Notes: a model not told the origin generated them from the sequence alone. Positions 1 through 8,253 are shown, numbered from the stretch's first letter. The stretch: 10,452 bases of DNA from Bacteroidota bacterium (GCA_008501835.1 QQUB01000884.1:1-10452); one strand, 5' to 3'. Program-made: numbers and translations.

Positions 1-1036
1 CTGACCAGAAAATAGGTGCATGCAAATCAACGATGAATGAGAGCATAAAATAGAGAGGAAATGCCAAAAGCATATTCCCTGGCTTTATGGCCAATAACAT
101 TATCAGACTGATTACTCCGACTGCGAGTTGAGACCACTTGAATAGTTTCACCTTACAATAATATTTTGTGATCAAATTGGAGGCCGGCATCGCTAAAATT
201 GCTGCTACAACCCCAGTTGCCATAAAGGCCGACTGAATATATTCACTGCCTCCCAAAAAGTATTTGGCATAATAAATAGCAACAGAATTACGAATCACAT
301 ATCCCACAGTTCCGAAAAAACATACCCCGAACAAAAGTGTCCACTGCCCGTTTTTTACAAGCAGTTTGAATTGTTCCCATAATGGGGTTTTGTCAACAAT
401 ATGTTCAACACGCTCCCTGGTGGTAAAGAAAGAAAACAGGAAAAGTAATGTTCCCATAAGCGCCATAATGCCCATGGCCAGTTGGTATCCCCGGGCAATA
501 TCATCTTTACCCAATTCCTTTGCAAGTATCGGCACTACGATTGAAACCAGAAAAGCTGCAACCTTGGCAAAGAATAGCCTATAAGCATTGGCTGAAAGCT
601 TTTCCTGTGGATCACTGGTCAGTACGCTGATGAAGGAAATGTAGGGAATCGTGACGGAAGTAAACATTAGCGTCATGAATATGTAGGTGATATAGGCATA
701 AACGAGTTTACCTGCATAGTCAAAATCCGGTGTAGAGAAAGTAAGAAAAACCGAGATACCAAAAGGTACTGACAGAAACAGGAAATAATGCCTGAAACGC
801 CCCCATTTTGTTTTCACCTTATCGGTAAGAAGGCCCATCAGGGGATCAGTTACCGCATCAATAATCCTTACCAATAAGAATAAGAGGGCAACATCTTTTG
901 CTTTTATACCAAATACATCGGTATAAAAAAACATGATGATGAGGAACATGGCAGAAATAACCACGTTAACAGCTGCATCACCGGATCCGTACCCTATTTT
1001 CTCCAGGACACTTAACTTTTGACTATTGTTTTTCAT
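1..1036 (-). CDS. GPH-family (MelB-like) sugar:cation symporter, C-terminus cut by window edge
   Basis: I translated 345 residues from the ATG at 1036; the frame is open to base 1, so the 3' end is missing. Seen: a very hydrophobic protein with roughly ten membrane-segment-like stretches. The N-terminus EKIGYGSGDAAVN is typical of the glycoside-pentoside-hexuronide (GPH) branch of the MFS. The motif RIIDAVTDPLMG follows at residues 57-68, then a WGRFRHY loop (78-84). Asp60 and Asp64 line up with MelB Asp55 and Asp59, the cation-site aspartates, so Na+ or H+ coupling is likely. Family knowledge: these carriers import mono- and disaccharides across the inner membrane. The gene starts 17 bp after the GH127 stop and is the last visible gene of the run, so the expected cargo is L-arabinose or a short arabino-oligosaccharide (inference). 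Substrate cannot be read from sequence; a xyloside or uronide carrier is the main alternative. Confidence 0.9.
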   Translation of the reverse strand, partial: MKNNSQKLSVLEKIGYGSGDAAVNVVISAMFLIIMFFYTDVFGIKAKDVALLFLLVRIIDAVTDPLMGLLTDKVKTKWGRFRHYFLFLSVPFGISVFLTFSTPDFDYAGKLVYAYITYIFMTLMFTSVTIPYISFISVLTSDPQEKLSANAYRLFFAKVAAFLVSIVVPILAKELGKDDIARGYQLAMGIMALMGTLLFLFSFFTTRERVEHIVDKTPLWEQFKLLVKNGQWTLLFGVCFFGTVGYVIRNSVAIYYAKYFLGGSEYIQSAFMATGVVAAILAMPASNLITKYYCKVKLFKWSQLAVGVISLIMLLAIKPGNMLLAFPLYFMLSFIVDLHAPIFWS

Positions 1037-1053
1037 ATATTCTTTTCTGTTTT

Positions 1054-3015
1054 TTAAAATTGCTTACCCTCCAACCAGACCTTCATTTTCCCAACGCCCC
1101 TGTTTGACCAGGCATAATAAGGAATAGCTTTTAATTGACTGTTCGTGATGGTGTTCACTCCCAATAAAATATCTTCCTTTTGAACGGTGTATTCATCGTC
1201 CACTGATAGGGTGATGGCATCGAAACCGGGATTGTCTATCTCTTCCACTGCATAGACCAACGGACCATATTCAAGACTTAATTTACCCTTGTCCTCTTCC
1301 ACCTTTTCGTTAGCTTTGACAAAACGGACTTCCATCGGGAAATCGATTTCAATCACATCATTATTTTTCCATTGCCTTTTGAGTATAAAATAGCCGTCTA
1401 TTGGTTCTGTATCTATTGGTTCCCCATTGATCGTCAATGAAGCGGGCTGATTTTTTGAATCAGCATAGGTGTAAAGATCTCCAGGCAATACCTCATTTCT
1501 GCTCCACCCCGGGACCCTGAGCTTGATGGTGAATTCCGAATCTTCTTCAGGCTCAACTTTGATTTCCACCCGACCATCCCAGGGATAATTGGTCGATTGG
1601 GACAGTTTGATCATTTGACCTTCAAAATCGATATCCGCTTCACTGGAAGCATATAGGTTAACAAATATCTCCTCATCGGATTTTGAATAGATCAATCCCG
1701 GAATAGCAGGAACAAAGCGAATGATATTGGTTGGACAACAGGAACAATCGAACCAGCCTTGCCGCGTACATGCACCACGGTTTGATTGATACTTACCATC
1801 TGATTCCAGGGCATTGGGATAGAAAAAATGGGTACCATCCAATGAAAGTCCTGAGATAAGACCATTGTATAGCGTGCGCTCGATAACGTCAAAATATTTC
1901 ACATCCCCTGAAAGGTTGAACAAACGCTGATTCCAGTAAACATCACCGATGGCAGCACAGGTTTCACTGTATGCTGTCAGGTTGGGTAATTCATAATTCT
2001 CTCCAAACGACTCCCCTTCATGGCGGGCACCGATACCACCTGTGATATACATTTTCTTCTCCACCATATTATGCCATAAATTATGGACGGCCGCCAGATA
2101 AGCTGAATCATCCATGATCGCAGCTATATCAGTCATTGCTGCGTACATATAAACAGCTCTTACGGCATGGCCAACCACTTCATCCTGTTCGACGACAGGG
2201 ATGTGGTCCTGAGAATAGGGGCCAAACAGAGGATGATTTTCCGGGTTTCCACGGTTGTCAAGGAAGTATTTCGCCAGGTTAAGGTATTCTTCATTTCCTG
2301 TGATCCTGTACAATTTGATCAATCCGGTCTCAATGATCTGGTGACCGGGAACAGTGGCTATTTTATTATCACCATCACCAAATGTCCTCACCATCAGATC
2401 TGCATTTTTCAGGGCGATGTCAAGAAAGTTCTGCTTTCCTGTGGCAAGATAGTGTGTATAGGCAGCTTCATATAAATGCCCGGGATTGTACATTTCATGG
2501 CTGGCAGCCAGAGACTCCCACCTTTTGCCTTCCTTCACCTCCACCCAGGGGGCAGGTGGATTTGCCGGATCAATGGTCCTCCAGGTAGTCAGGTAACCAT
2601 CCTCTTCCTGCCCCACCGCAATAATGGCAATGAGAGAATCCAGCAATAACTCTAATTCTTCATTCGGTGCGCTGATCAGGGAATTGGAGGCTCCTTCAAT
2701 GATCTTGTAAACATCGGTATCATCAAAAGGCATCTCTCCTCTGGTGGTTCCTTCCATTTGGCCTCCCGCCATCAGGAAATTATCAAAACGCCCTTCTTCA
2801 GCACATTTCTCTATTGCGTATTCGATGGTCTTTTCCTGGACTCTCTTAATGACAGGCAACCAAAATTGATCAGTCACTTTGACGTTTCTGATATCGACTG
2901 CCTGTATTTGATAACCTGTTTGAGCTTCCTGGACATTTTGAGCCGTATCTGAATTACAACTGAGTCCCAGGAGAAAAATAAGGGCAACTAAGCCAATGGT
3001 ATTTACTGTTTTCAT
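1054..3015 (-). CDS. GH127-type beta-L-arabinofuranosidase (DUF1680), lipoprotein
   Basis: 653 residues, close to the length of Bifidobacterium HypBA1. The N-terminus is a lipoprotein signal: hydrophobic residues 7-19, then GLSC with Cys20. The catalytic site is visible. Glu335 (in HEGESF), Glu351 and Cys353 (in YSETC), and Cys424, Cys426 and Cys427 (in FDCSCCP) match HypBA1 Glu322, Glu338, Cys340, Cys415, Cys417 and Cys418. His283 matches His270. In that family Cys417 is the nucleophile, held by a Zn2+ bound to one Glu and three Cys, and the enzyme releases beta-linked L-arabinofuranose with retention. A helical (alpha/alpha)6 domain fills roughly residues 40-430, followed by beta domains. 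The upstream GH43 stop is 1 bp away, so the two are almost certainly co-translated. GH146, a related beta-L-arabinofuranosidase family, is the main alternative. Location is probably periplasmic or outer-membrane anchored. Confidence 0.92.
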   Translation of the reverse strand: MKTVNTIGLVALIFLLGLSCNSDTAQNVQEAQTGYQIQAVDIRNVKVTDQFWLPVIKRVQEKTIEYAIEKCAEEGRFDNFLMAGGQMEGTTRGEMPFDDTDVYKIIEGASNSLISAPNEELELLLDSLIAIIAVGQEEDGYLTTWRTIDPANPPAPWVEVKEGKRWESLAASHEMYNPGHLYEAAYTHYLATGKQNFLDIALKNADLMVRTFGDGDNKIATVPGHQIIETGLIKLYRITGNEEYLNLAKYFLDNRGNPENHPLFGPYSQDHIPVVEQDEVVGHAVRAVYMYAAMTDIAAIMDDSAYLAAVHNLWHNMVEKKMYITGGIGARHEGESFGENYELPNLTAYSETCAAIGDVYWNQRLFNLSGDVKYFDVIERTLYNGLISGLSLDGTHFFYPNALESDGKYQSNRGACTRQGWFDCSCCPTNIIRFVPAIPGLIYSKSDEEIFVNLYASSEADIDFEGQMIKLSQSTNYPWDGRVEIKVEPEEDSEFTIKLRVPGWSRNEVLPGDLYTYADSKNQPASLTINGEPIDTEPIDGYFILKRQWKNNDVIEIDFPMEVRFVKANEKVEEDKGKLSLEYGPLVYAVEEIDNPGFDAITLSVDDEYTVQKEDILLGVNTITNSQLKAIPYYAWSNRGVGKMKVWLEGKQF

Positions 3016-3016
3016 A

Positions 3017-3994
3017 CTATTTCAATGGTTTTAATACTGGCCAGCCATCCTTCCAGAATACTTCCATGACCAGCAGTTTTGGTTTTCCATTATCACCCGC
3101 ATCATACCCGTGTAAAAAACAATAGTCTTTTCCATCAAATGTGTAAACGCTATTGTGGCCTTTCCCATACCAGTCACTATCTCCTTCGATCACTAAAGAA
3201 GCTCCGCCTTTGCTGAGTTCTTTCCCTTCTTTATCAACATAGGGACCCGTAACTGATTTTGAACGGCCAACGACCAGTTTATAAGTACTATTTTCACCCC
3301 GGCAACAAAAATCCCAGGACAAGAACTGATAGTAATATTCCCCTTTTTTAAAGATGAACGGACCTTCCAAAGCTGCGTTTCCGGGGTCATCGTCCTGCAA
3401 ACCGCTATTCCTGTCCCTTCGGGCAATAGTGTACCATTGCTCAGGTTGTGCCGGAGACTTCAAATCCGGAGCCATTTTGAACATTTTCAACCCACTCCAA
3501 AAGGAGCCAAATGAAAACCATGGAGTTCCTTCCTCATCGAAAATCAAATTAGGATCAATGGCATTCCATAGGTCCCTGTTGGGAACAGATTGAATGACAA
3601 TACCCTGATCGATCCATTTATAGTTTTCATTTTCCGGATTTAAAGTGGTATTGGTCACCAGGCCAATGGCCGATGTATTTTTTCCAAAAGCGGAAATAGA
3701 ATAATACAAATAGTAAGTTCCTTTATAAAGGGTGATATCCGGCGCCCAAATATGACCATTAAAGCCAGGGGCTACATCCAATGCCCAATCCGGGCTTTCC
3801 GAAAAGACGGGATCAGCCTGCTTCCAGTTTTTTAAATCTTTGGAAGTAAAACTCGTGATTCCGGGGCCGGTACAGAACAAATAGAAAGTATCGCCCTCTT
3901 TAGCTACAACAGGGTCATGAACGATGGGCCGATGTTGTGCACAGGAGTTTACACTCCAAAAAAGAATCCCAACAAAAATCCAATTGATACGCAT
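3017..3994 (-). CDS. GH43 arabinanase-type enzyme, single domain (probably subfamily 5)
   Basis: 325 residues: an N-terminal export signal and one five-bladed beta-propeller, with no accessory domain. The GH43 catalytic triad is clear: Asp27 (VHDP, general base), Asp147 (NAIDPN, pKa modulator) and Glu210 (LEGP, general acid). WAPDI lies at 83-87, and His280 in GKGHNS is the expected metal-binding His. NAIDPNL, FGSFWSGLKMF and the vicinal-Cys stretch FCCRGENSTYK (219-229) resemble endo-alpha-1,5-L-arabinanases and related exo-enzymes, so alpha-1,5-arabinan or arabino-oligosaccharides are the likely substrate. The signal could be read as a lipobox (VNSC, Cys18), but catalytic Asp27 is only nine residues later. 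Signal peptidase I cleavage at SCA/QH, giving a soluble periplasmic protein, fits better (inference). It starts 6 bp after the preceding GH43 and ends 1 bp before the GH127. Endo versus exo mode is not decided by sequence. Confidence 0.9.
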   Translation of the reverse strand: MRINWIFVGILFWSVNSCAQHRPIVHDPVVAKEGDTFYLFCTGPGITSFTSKDLKNWKQADPVFSESPDWALDVAPGFNGHIWAPDITLYKGTYYLYYSISAFGKNTSAIGLVTNTTLNPENENYKWIDQGIVIQSVPNRDLWNAIDPNLIFDEEGTPWFSFGSFWSGLKMFKMAPDLKSPAQPEQWYTIARRDRNSGLQDDDPGNAALEGPFIFKKGEYYYQFLSWDFCCRGENSTYKLVVGRSKSVTGPYVDKEGKELSKGGASLVIEGDSDWYGKGHNSVYTFDGKDYCFLHGYDAGDNGKPKLLVMEVFWKDGWPVLKPLK

Positions 3995-4000
3995 AGTTAT

Positions 4001-4996
4001 TTATTTTTGAATTCCTTCACTCGTCATCACTACTCTTTTCAGGGTACTGTCAGCATTGTAATACAAATAGTCAATACAAACAGACCTTCTGAAACTTCCT
4101 CCAAATGGTTGAATGCCTCCGGTATGATAGATGAAATAAGGTGTTCCTTTATATTCGATTATGGCCTGGTGGTTGGTGTTACAATTTCCTGCCAGCTCAT
4201 TGATTATGCCTTTGAATTCCCAGGGGCCTGTGATAGAGCGGCTCATGGCATAGGCGGTCTTTTCAGGAAACTGATAAGCATAGGAAAGGTAGTACCAGTC
4301 GCCACGTTTGTGAATCCATGGAGCTTCCGTAAAGTTTGGGAGCTCTATAGTTTCAATTGGACCATCCAGTTCGATCATATTATCTTTTAGTTTGGCATAA
4401 TAACAGACTGTATTTCCCCAGAAAAGATAAGCTTGTCCATTATCATCGATGAATACCGTCGGGTCTATATCGTCCCAGCTGATATCCGTTGCTTTGGTCA
4501 TATCGTTGCTGATCAGCGCTTTGCCTAAAGCATCCTTAAAGGGACCTGTAGGGCTATCTGCCACTGCAACTCCAATTGCTTTCCCTTCAATAGTCGCATG
4601 GGAAACCGTCACATACCAATAGAATTTTCCGTCCTTTTCGATGACCTCAGCCGCCCAGGCATCTCCACTGGACCATTCGAAATCCGCAACCTTTAATGGT
4701 ACAGGATAGCGTTGCCAGTTCACCATATCGGTGGAGGAAAAGACCAGCCATTCGTTCATTTTGTAAAAATGAAAATCGGTTTCCGCTTCATCATGTCCGG
4801 CGTATAAAAAAACAGTATCGTTGTAAACGAGGGCAGCTGGATCGGCAGTGAATTGATCTTTGATGATCGGGTTATTGATCTGAAGCGGTTGATCCTGATG
4901 CTCTGTGGAACTTATAGCCTCCACATCATCTGCAGCAGGTGTGTTACAAGCCCACCCCAATGCCAAAAACAATAGGAAATAAAATATTCTTTGCAT
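4001..4996 (-). CDS. Compact exo-type GH43 lipoprotein (alpha-L-arabinofuranosidase/xylosidase class)
   Basis: 331 residues with a lipoprotein signal (LGWAC, Cys17) and a 25-residue linker, then one GH43 propeller. Predicted catalytic residues are Asp52 (TADP), Asp178 (DIDPT) and Glu224 (FTEAP). His276 (in NTNHQA) is the probable metal-site His. WAAEV at 114-118 takes the place of the WAPDI of the arabinanases. The layout FTADP ... DDIDPT ... TEAPW ... NHQA, ending in FRRSVCIDYLYYN, resembles GH43 proteins annotated as arabinosidases, xylosidases or arabinoxylan arabinofuranohydrolases (subfamilies near 29 or 10), not the endo-arabinanases. Unlike XynD-type members it has no carbohydrate-binding module. 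It follows a 147-bp gap, the second-largest in the run, and is probably translated together with the GH43 6 bp downstream. In this context it may remove alpha-1,2/1,3-arabinofuranose branches (inference); beta-xylosidase activity remains possible. Confidence 0.87.
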   Translation of the reverse strand: MQRIFYFLLFLALGWACNTPAADDVEAISSTEHQDQPLQINNPIIKDQFTADPAALVYNDTVFLYAGHDEAETDFHFYKMNEWLVFSSTDMVNWQRYPVPLKVADFEWSSGDAWAAEVIEKDGKFYWYVTVSHATIEGKAIGVAVADSPTGPFKDALGKALISNDMTKATDISWDDIDPTVFIDDNGQAYLFWGNTVCYYAKLKDNMIELDGPIETIELPNFTEAPWIHKRGDWYYLSYAYQFPEKTAYAMSRSITGPWEFKGIINELAGNCNTNHQAIIEYKGTPYFIYHTGGIQPFGGSFRRSVCIDYLYYNADSTLKRVVMTSEGIQK

Positions 4997-5143
4997 GGTT
5001 TGTGTTGGTTATTGAATCGCTCCCACCCTTCGACTGTCTGGTTCCTTTTTTCCTACTTTTATGCTCATTGGAAAACAAAGAATTCAACGACAATGCATCA
5101 TCTCTATGCTCCTTTGGTTGGAGGTTTTCATTTATTATAAAAA
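4997..5143 (-). promoter_or_regulatory. 147-bp intergenic region, possible internal promoter or processing site
   Basis: This is the longest spacer inside the enzyme run apart from the one after the SusD gene; the next largest gap is 63 bp. I see no protein that resembles a known family here. No strong Bacteroidota promoter (TTTG at -33 with TAnnTTTG at -7) is present. The nearest approach is an ATTCTTTG string in minus-strand reading, with no properly spaced upstream TTTG. A small palindrome CTCC-N7-GGAG lies at about 5109-5123 and is too weak to call a terminator. The spacer may hold a weak promoter or an RNA cleavage site, but the sequence does not show either clearly. Confidence 0.25.
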
Positions 5144-6628
5144 TCAATCAATTTTCTTTGCCCAGATAGCTGTTCCGGCATTATTAAGCCCGGTAAACAA
5201 AATGGTCGAAGTAACTTTTTTCTCCCAGTCCCTTCCTCTTTCCACATGCAAGACATCCGTCCAGCCACCGTTCCAGTTGAGAGTCAGCCAGGGAGGATCG
5301 TAGCTCCAGCTTTGTCCTGCATCTCCATTGATAGATCCATCTGCATTGAGTTCCATGGGTACAGAATCCTGGAAATCAGGTGAAGTCTGTGTATCTGCAA
5401 AACCTGGTACTATCTGGTATCCAAACACAATTTGCTCGTAATTACCAACCAATTCCTCTTCCATTACCGGTGTCTGGTCAACAGCTGCATAGCGCTCCGG
5501 AGATACAACAGGCCACCCATCCTCTGTCCAAAAGATCTTTCGAACATGTAATACCATAAAGTATTTATTAACACCCGGCCTGCCCTGGTGAGCCATAAAA
5601 AACTGACCTTCTCCATCAGAAAACACGGAAGGATGGGAAACTCCCTGCCAACCGGAATGCCCATCAAAGCGATATGGCGCCAGGATCATAGGTGTATTGT
5701 CTGATTTAATATTCATATCCACACCATTGATATCATAGAACGGCCCTTCGGGAGAATCACTCCGACCTACCCGTACATTGTATTTTGTTTCCAGCCAGTC
5801 ATAAGCAATGAAAAGGTAGTATTTGCCAAATTCATCATTATAAATGATCTCGGGTCCTTCAATATTACCGTTGATAGTATTACCCGTAAAACCTCTGTGA
5901 GCAATGCGTTCACCTTTGCTCCCCGGGTTTTCGGCAAGTCCGGTAGCTGCATCCAGTTTGAGCGAATAAATGGCATCCCAGGAAGAACCATAATACATCC
6001 AATGCTCTCCGGACTGATCTACCAATACGGTGGGATCAATGGCATTGGTATGGGTAGTTCCGTCATTGGCTGAGGTCACGACAACGTCTTGTTCCACCCA
6101 TGACCCGATGGGCGAGGTAGAGGTTGCGAGACCAATACAGCTCACCCGCCCAACGTTGGATGCCAGCGAATAATACAACCGAAATTCGTCACCAACCTTC
6201 ATTATGTAGGGAGCCCAGAGACTGTTATTTGGAGTTGCTCCCTTACTTTCGATATATTCCTTCCCCTTGGCAGGAATATCATCAAAAACCCAACCAACAA
6301 AATCCCAGTCAATAAGGTCTTTGGATCTTCTGATCTGAATACCAGGCCTTATCGCCGTTCCAAAAGCCACATCTGTATTGTAACAATAATAGGTTCCATT
6401 CACTTTAATAATAGAGGGATCGTGGACATTGTAAGGACCCCAATCATACGCCAGTTCGGCAGATGCCAGATCATAATATGTATCTGTAATTGAATTGATA
6501 TCAAAATCATCCGGTGGGATTAATATATCATCGTCCATAGCGCCGTCCTTACAGCCATTAAAGCAGAGGACAGAAACGAAAGCTATTAAAACCCAAAGTC
6601 CTTTTTTAAGCATATTTAAGTGAAACAT
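5144..6628 (-). CDS. GH43 (subfamily 4-like) endo-arabinanase lipoprotein with C-terminal beta domain
   Basis: 494 residues from ATG 6628. An internal ATG at 6613 (Met6) gives the more typical signal MLKKGLWVLIAF and is a credible alternative start; neither has a clear ribosome-binding site. Lipobox FNGC puts the acylated Cys at residue 26. It is followed by KDGAMDDD, a lysine plus acidic tail like the surface lipoprotein export signal of Bacteroidota. The GH43 propeller covers about 60-380, with Asp70 (VHDP), Asp198 (NAIDPT) and Glu257 (IEGPE) as catalytic triad, WAPYI at 138-142, and His332 (SHPS). A separate beta-rich domain (about 388-494: LVGNYEQI, LNADGSI, WSYDPPWLTL) matches the C-terminal domain known from GH43 arabinanases. 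Predicted role: surface cleavage of alpha-1,5-arabinan. It starts 5 bp after the GH51 stop, so translation is likely coupled. It is a distant paralogue of the GH43 at 8254-9915. Confidence 0.91.
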   Translation of the reverse strand: MFHLNMLKKGLWVLIAFVSVLCFNGCKDGAMDDDILIPPDDFDINSITDTYYDLASAELAYDWGPYNVHDPSIIKVNGTYYCYNTDVAFGTAIRPGIQIRRSKDLIDWDFVGWVFDDIPAKGKEYIESKGATPNNSLWAPYIMKVGDEFRLYYSLASNVGRVSCIGLATSTSPIGSWVEQDVVVTSANDGTTHTNAIDPTVLVDQSGEHWMYYGSSWDAIYSLKLDAATGLAENPGSKGERIAHRGFTGNTINGNIEGPEIIYNDEFGKYYLFIAYDWLETKYNVRVGRSDSPEGPFYDINGVDMNIKSDNTPMILAPYRFDGHSGWQGVSHPSVFSDGEGQFFMAHQGRPGVNKYFMVLHVRKIFWTEDGWPVVSPERYAAVDQTPVMEEELVGNYEQIVFGYQIVPGFADTQTSPDFQDSVPMELNADGSINGDAGQSWSYDPPWLTLNWNGGWTDVLHVERGRDWEKKVTSTILFTGLNNAGTAIWAKKID

Positions 6629-6633
6629 ATTAA

Positions 6634-8190
6634 TTATTTTGTTCCCTCCAGCACTACTACAGAAAATGGAGGAACGGATATTAGTAACCGACCACTTTTA
6701 AGGCCGAAATCCTTGAAAGCAGATGGTTTCACCTTATCAGGATTATCAAATGAATTGTGATCCTGTAATTTATCCGATCTTAAAATCTTTCCGGTCACTT
6801 TTTTTATGTCCAAACCACTCAAATCCAACTCTATGGTATGAGTTTTATGAGCATCTATATTAACAAATGAAAAATGGACTTTTCCTTGTTTATCTTGTGA
6901 AGCTGAAAGCGAAAGCGCAGGTAATGATTCTCCCTCATAGGAGTACTTTGGCGACTCAAGCTTTGTCGGAATCAATTTGGCTTCCTGATGTACATTGTAC
7001 ATCTTCATCACATGGTATGTCGGTGTGAGGATCATTTTCTCTTCCTCTGTAAGGATCACTGCCTGCAATACGTTGACTGCCTGGGCCAGATTAGCCATTT
7101 TGACACGGTCTGCATGATTATTGAAGGTATTCAGTGTCGTTCCAGCGATCATAGCGTCACGCATAGTATTCTGTTGGTATAAGAATCCCGGATTCGTACC
7201 GGGTTCCACATCATACCACCCACCCCATTCATCGACAAATAAAGCGACTTTTTTGTCTTTGTCATATTTGTCCATAATGGCGACATGCTTGCGGACCAAT
7301 TCCTCCATTTCCAGGGCTCTCTTCATGGTGGTGAAATAGTGCTCTTCGGTAAAATCTTTAGCCGGCCCTTTTGCTCCCCAGTCGATCACGGAATAGTGGT
7401 GCAGGGCTATGGCTTCTATCAGGTTTTTAGGAATATTCTTCATCAATACCTCGGTCCAGTTATAATCATGGCTACTGGCACCGGAAGCGATCCGGACCAA
7501 ACCATCGGAATTTCTCCAATCGGTAGAAAAAGTAGCGAATCTCCGGTATACATCTGAATAATACTGCGGGGTCATATTGCCACCACATCCCCAGGCTTCA
7601 TTGCCCACTCCCCAAAATTTGACTTTCCATGGATCCTTCCTGCCATTCTCCTCTCTTAACTCCGGCATAGGACTAGAGCCCGCAGGGTGGTTGGTGTATT
7701 TGATCCAATCTGCGAATTCCTGCGGCGTACCACTACCTACATTGGCAGAGAGGTATGGCTCTGTTTCCAGCAATTCACACATATTTAAGAATTCATGGGT
7801 TCCAAAACTATTATCCTCCCTGACGTTACCCCACCAGATATTAAGGATGGAGGGACGTTCTTCCCGGGGACCAATGCCGTCTTTCCAGTGATAGGTATCG
7901 GCAAAACAACCACCCGGCCAGCGAAGGTTCGGGATCTTCAGGTCGCGTAAAGCTTCGACCACATCGTTTCGCACACCTGCTGTGTTGGGAATGGCACTAT
8001 CTTCTCCTACATAGAATCCACCATAAATACACCTGCCGAGGTGTTCCGCAAAATGACCATATATATGTTTGCTGATCACCGGAGCATTTTCAGCTTGTTT
8101 GACTACAACAGTAGTTTTCTCCTGTGCTATAAGACCCTGGAAGGAAAGAGTCATCGTTAAAAGAATAAGAAAGAATAAAGGCTTTTTCAT
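6634..8190 (-). CDS. GH51 alpha-L-arabinofuranosidase, secreted
   Basis: 518 residues, normal for a GH51 with an added export signal. The signal peptide is MKKPLFFLILL..., with probable signal peptidase I cleavage at LIA/QE (22/23). There is no lipobox Cys, so a soluble periplasmic enzyme is expected. Catalytic residues are easy to see: Glu198 in VGNEAWGCGG (acid/base) and Glu321 in FVDEWGGWY (nucleophile). NLRWPGGCFAD (88-98) and LHHYS (263-267) are further GH51 landmarks. A (beta/alpha)8 barrel occupies about 40-390 and a C-terminal beta-sandwich, LPALSLSASQDK to VVVLEGTK, closes the protein. The family is retaining and removes terminal non-reducing alpha-1,2/1,3/1,5-L-arabinofuranose. The gene lies between the two GH43s that have C-terminal domains, 63 bp after the first and 5 bp before the second. 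Arabinoxylan side chains are an alternative substrate, but the surrounding enzymes favour arabinan. Confidence 0.95.
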   Translation of the reverse strand: MKKPLFFLILLTMTLSFQGLIAQEKTTVVVKQAENAPVISKHIYGHFAEHLGRCIYGGFYVGEDSAIPNTAGVRNDVVEALRDLKIPNLRWPGGCFADTYHWKDGIGPREERPSILNIWWGNVREDNSFGTHEFLNMCELLETEPYLSANVGSGTPQEFADWIKYTNHPAGSSPMPELREENGRKDPWKVKFWGVGNEAWGCGGNMTPQYYSDVYRRFATFSTDWRNSDGLVRIASGASSHDYNWTEVLMKNIPKNLIEAIALHHYSVIDWGAKGPAKDFTEEHYFTTMKRALEMEELVRKHVAIMDKYDKDKKVALFVDEWGGWYDVEPGTNPGFLYQQNTMRDAMIAGTTLNTFNNHADRVKMANLAQAVNVLQAVILTEEEKMILTPTYHVMKMYNVHQEAKLIPTKLESPKYSYEGESLPALSLSASQDKQGKVHFSFVNIDAHKTHTIELDLSGLDIKKVTGKILRSDKLQDHNSFDNPDKVKPSAFKDFGLKSGRLLISVPPFSVVVLEGTK

Positions 8191-8253
8191 AATTGGACAC
8201 TTTTAATAAGAGAAAATGATAGTTCGTTTGTCGTTTTATTAATGTAATATTGG

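Noticed and set aside
366..584. 72-codon plus-strand open frame
   Set aside because: Antisense to the symporter gene, which translates without interruption through this stretch.
3917..4390. 157-codon open frame on the plus strand
   Set aside because: Antisense to two clear GH43 genes and their junction; composition is that of a shadow frame.
4944..5147. 67-codon minus-strand open frame across the 147-bp spacer
   Set aside because: It needs a non-ATG start inside the preceding stop region, overlaps the GH43 signal peptide in another frame, and shows no family features.
8191..8253. 63-bp gap before the GH51 gene as a promoter
   Set aside because: AT-rich but without a recognisable promoter pair or a stable hairpin; it is treated as ordinary intra-operon spacing.
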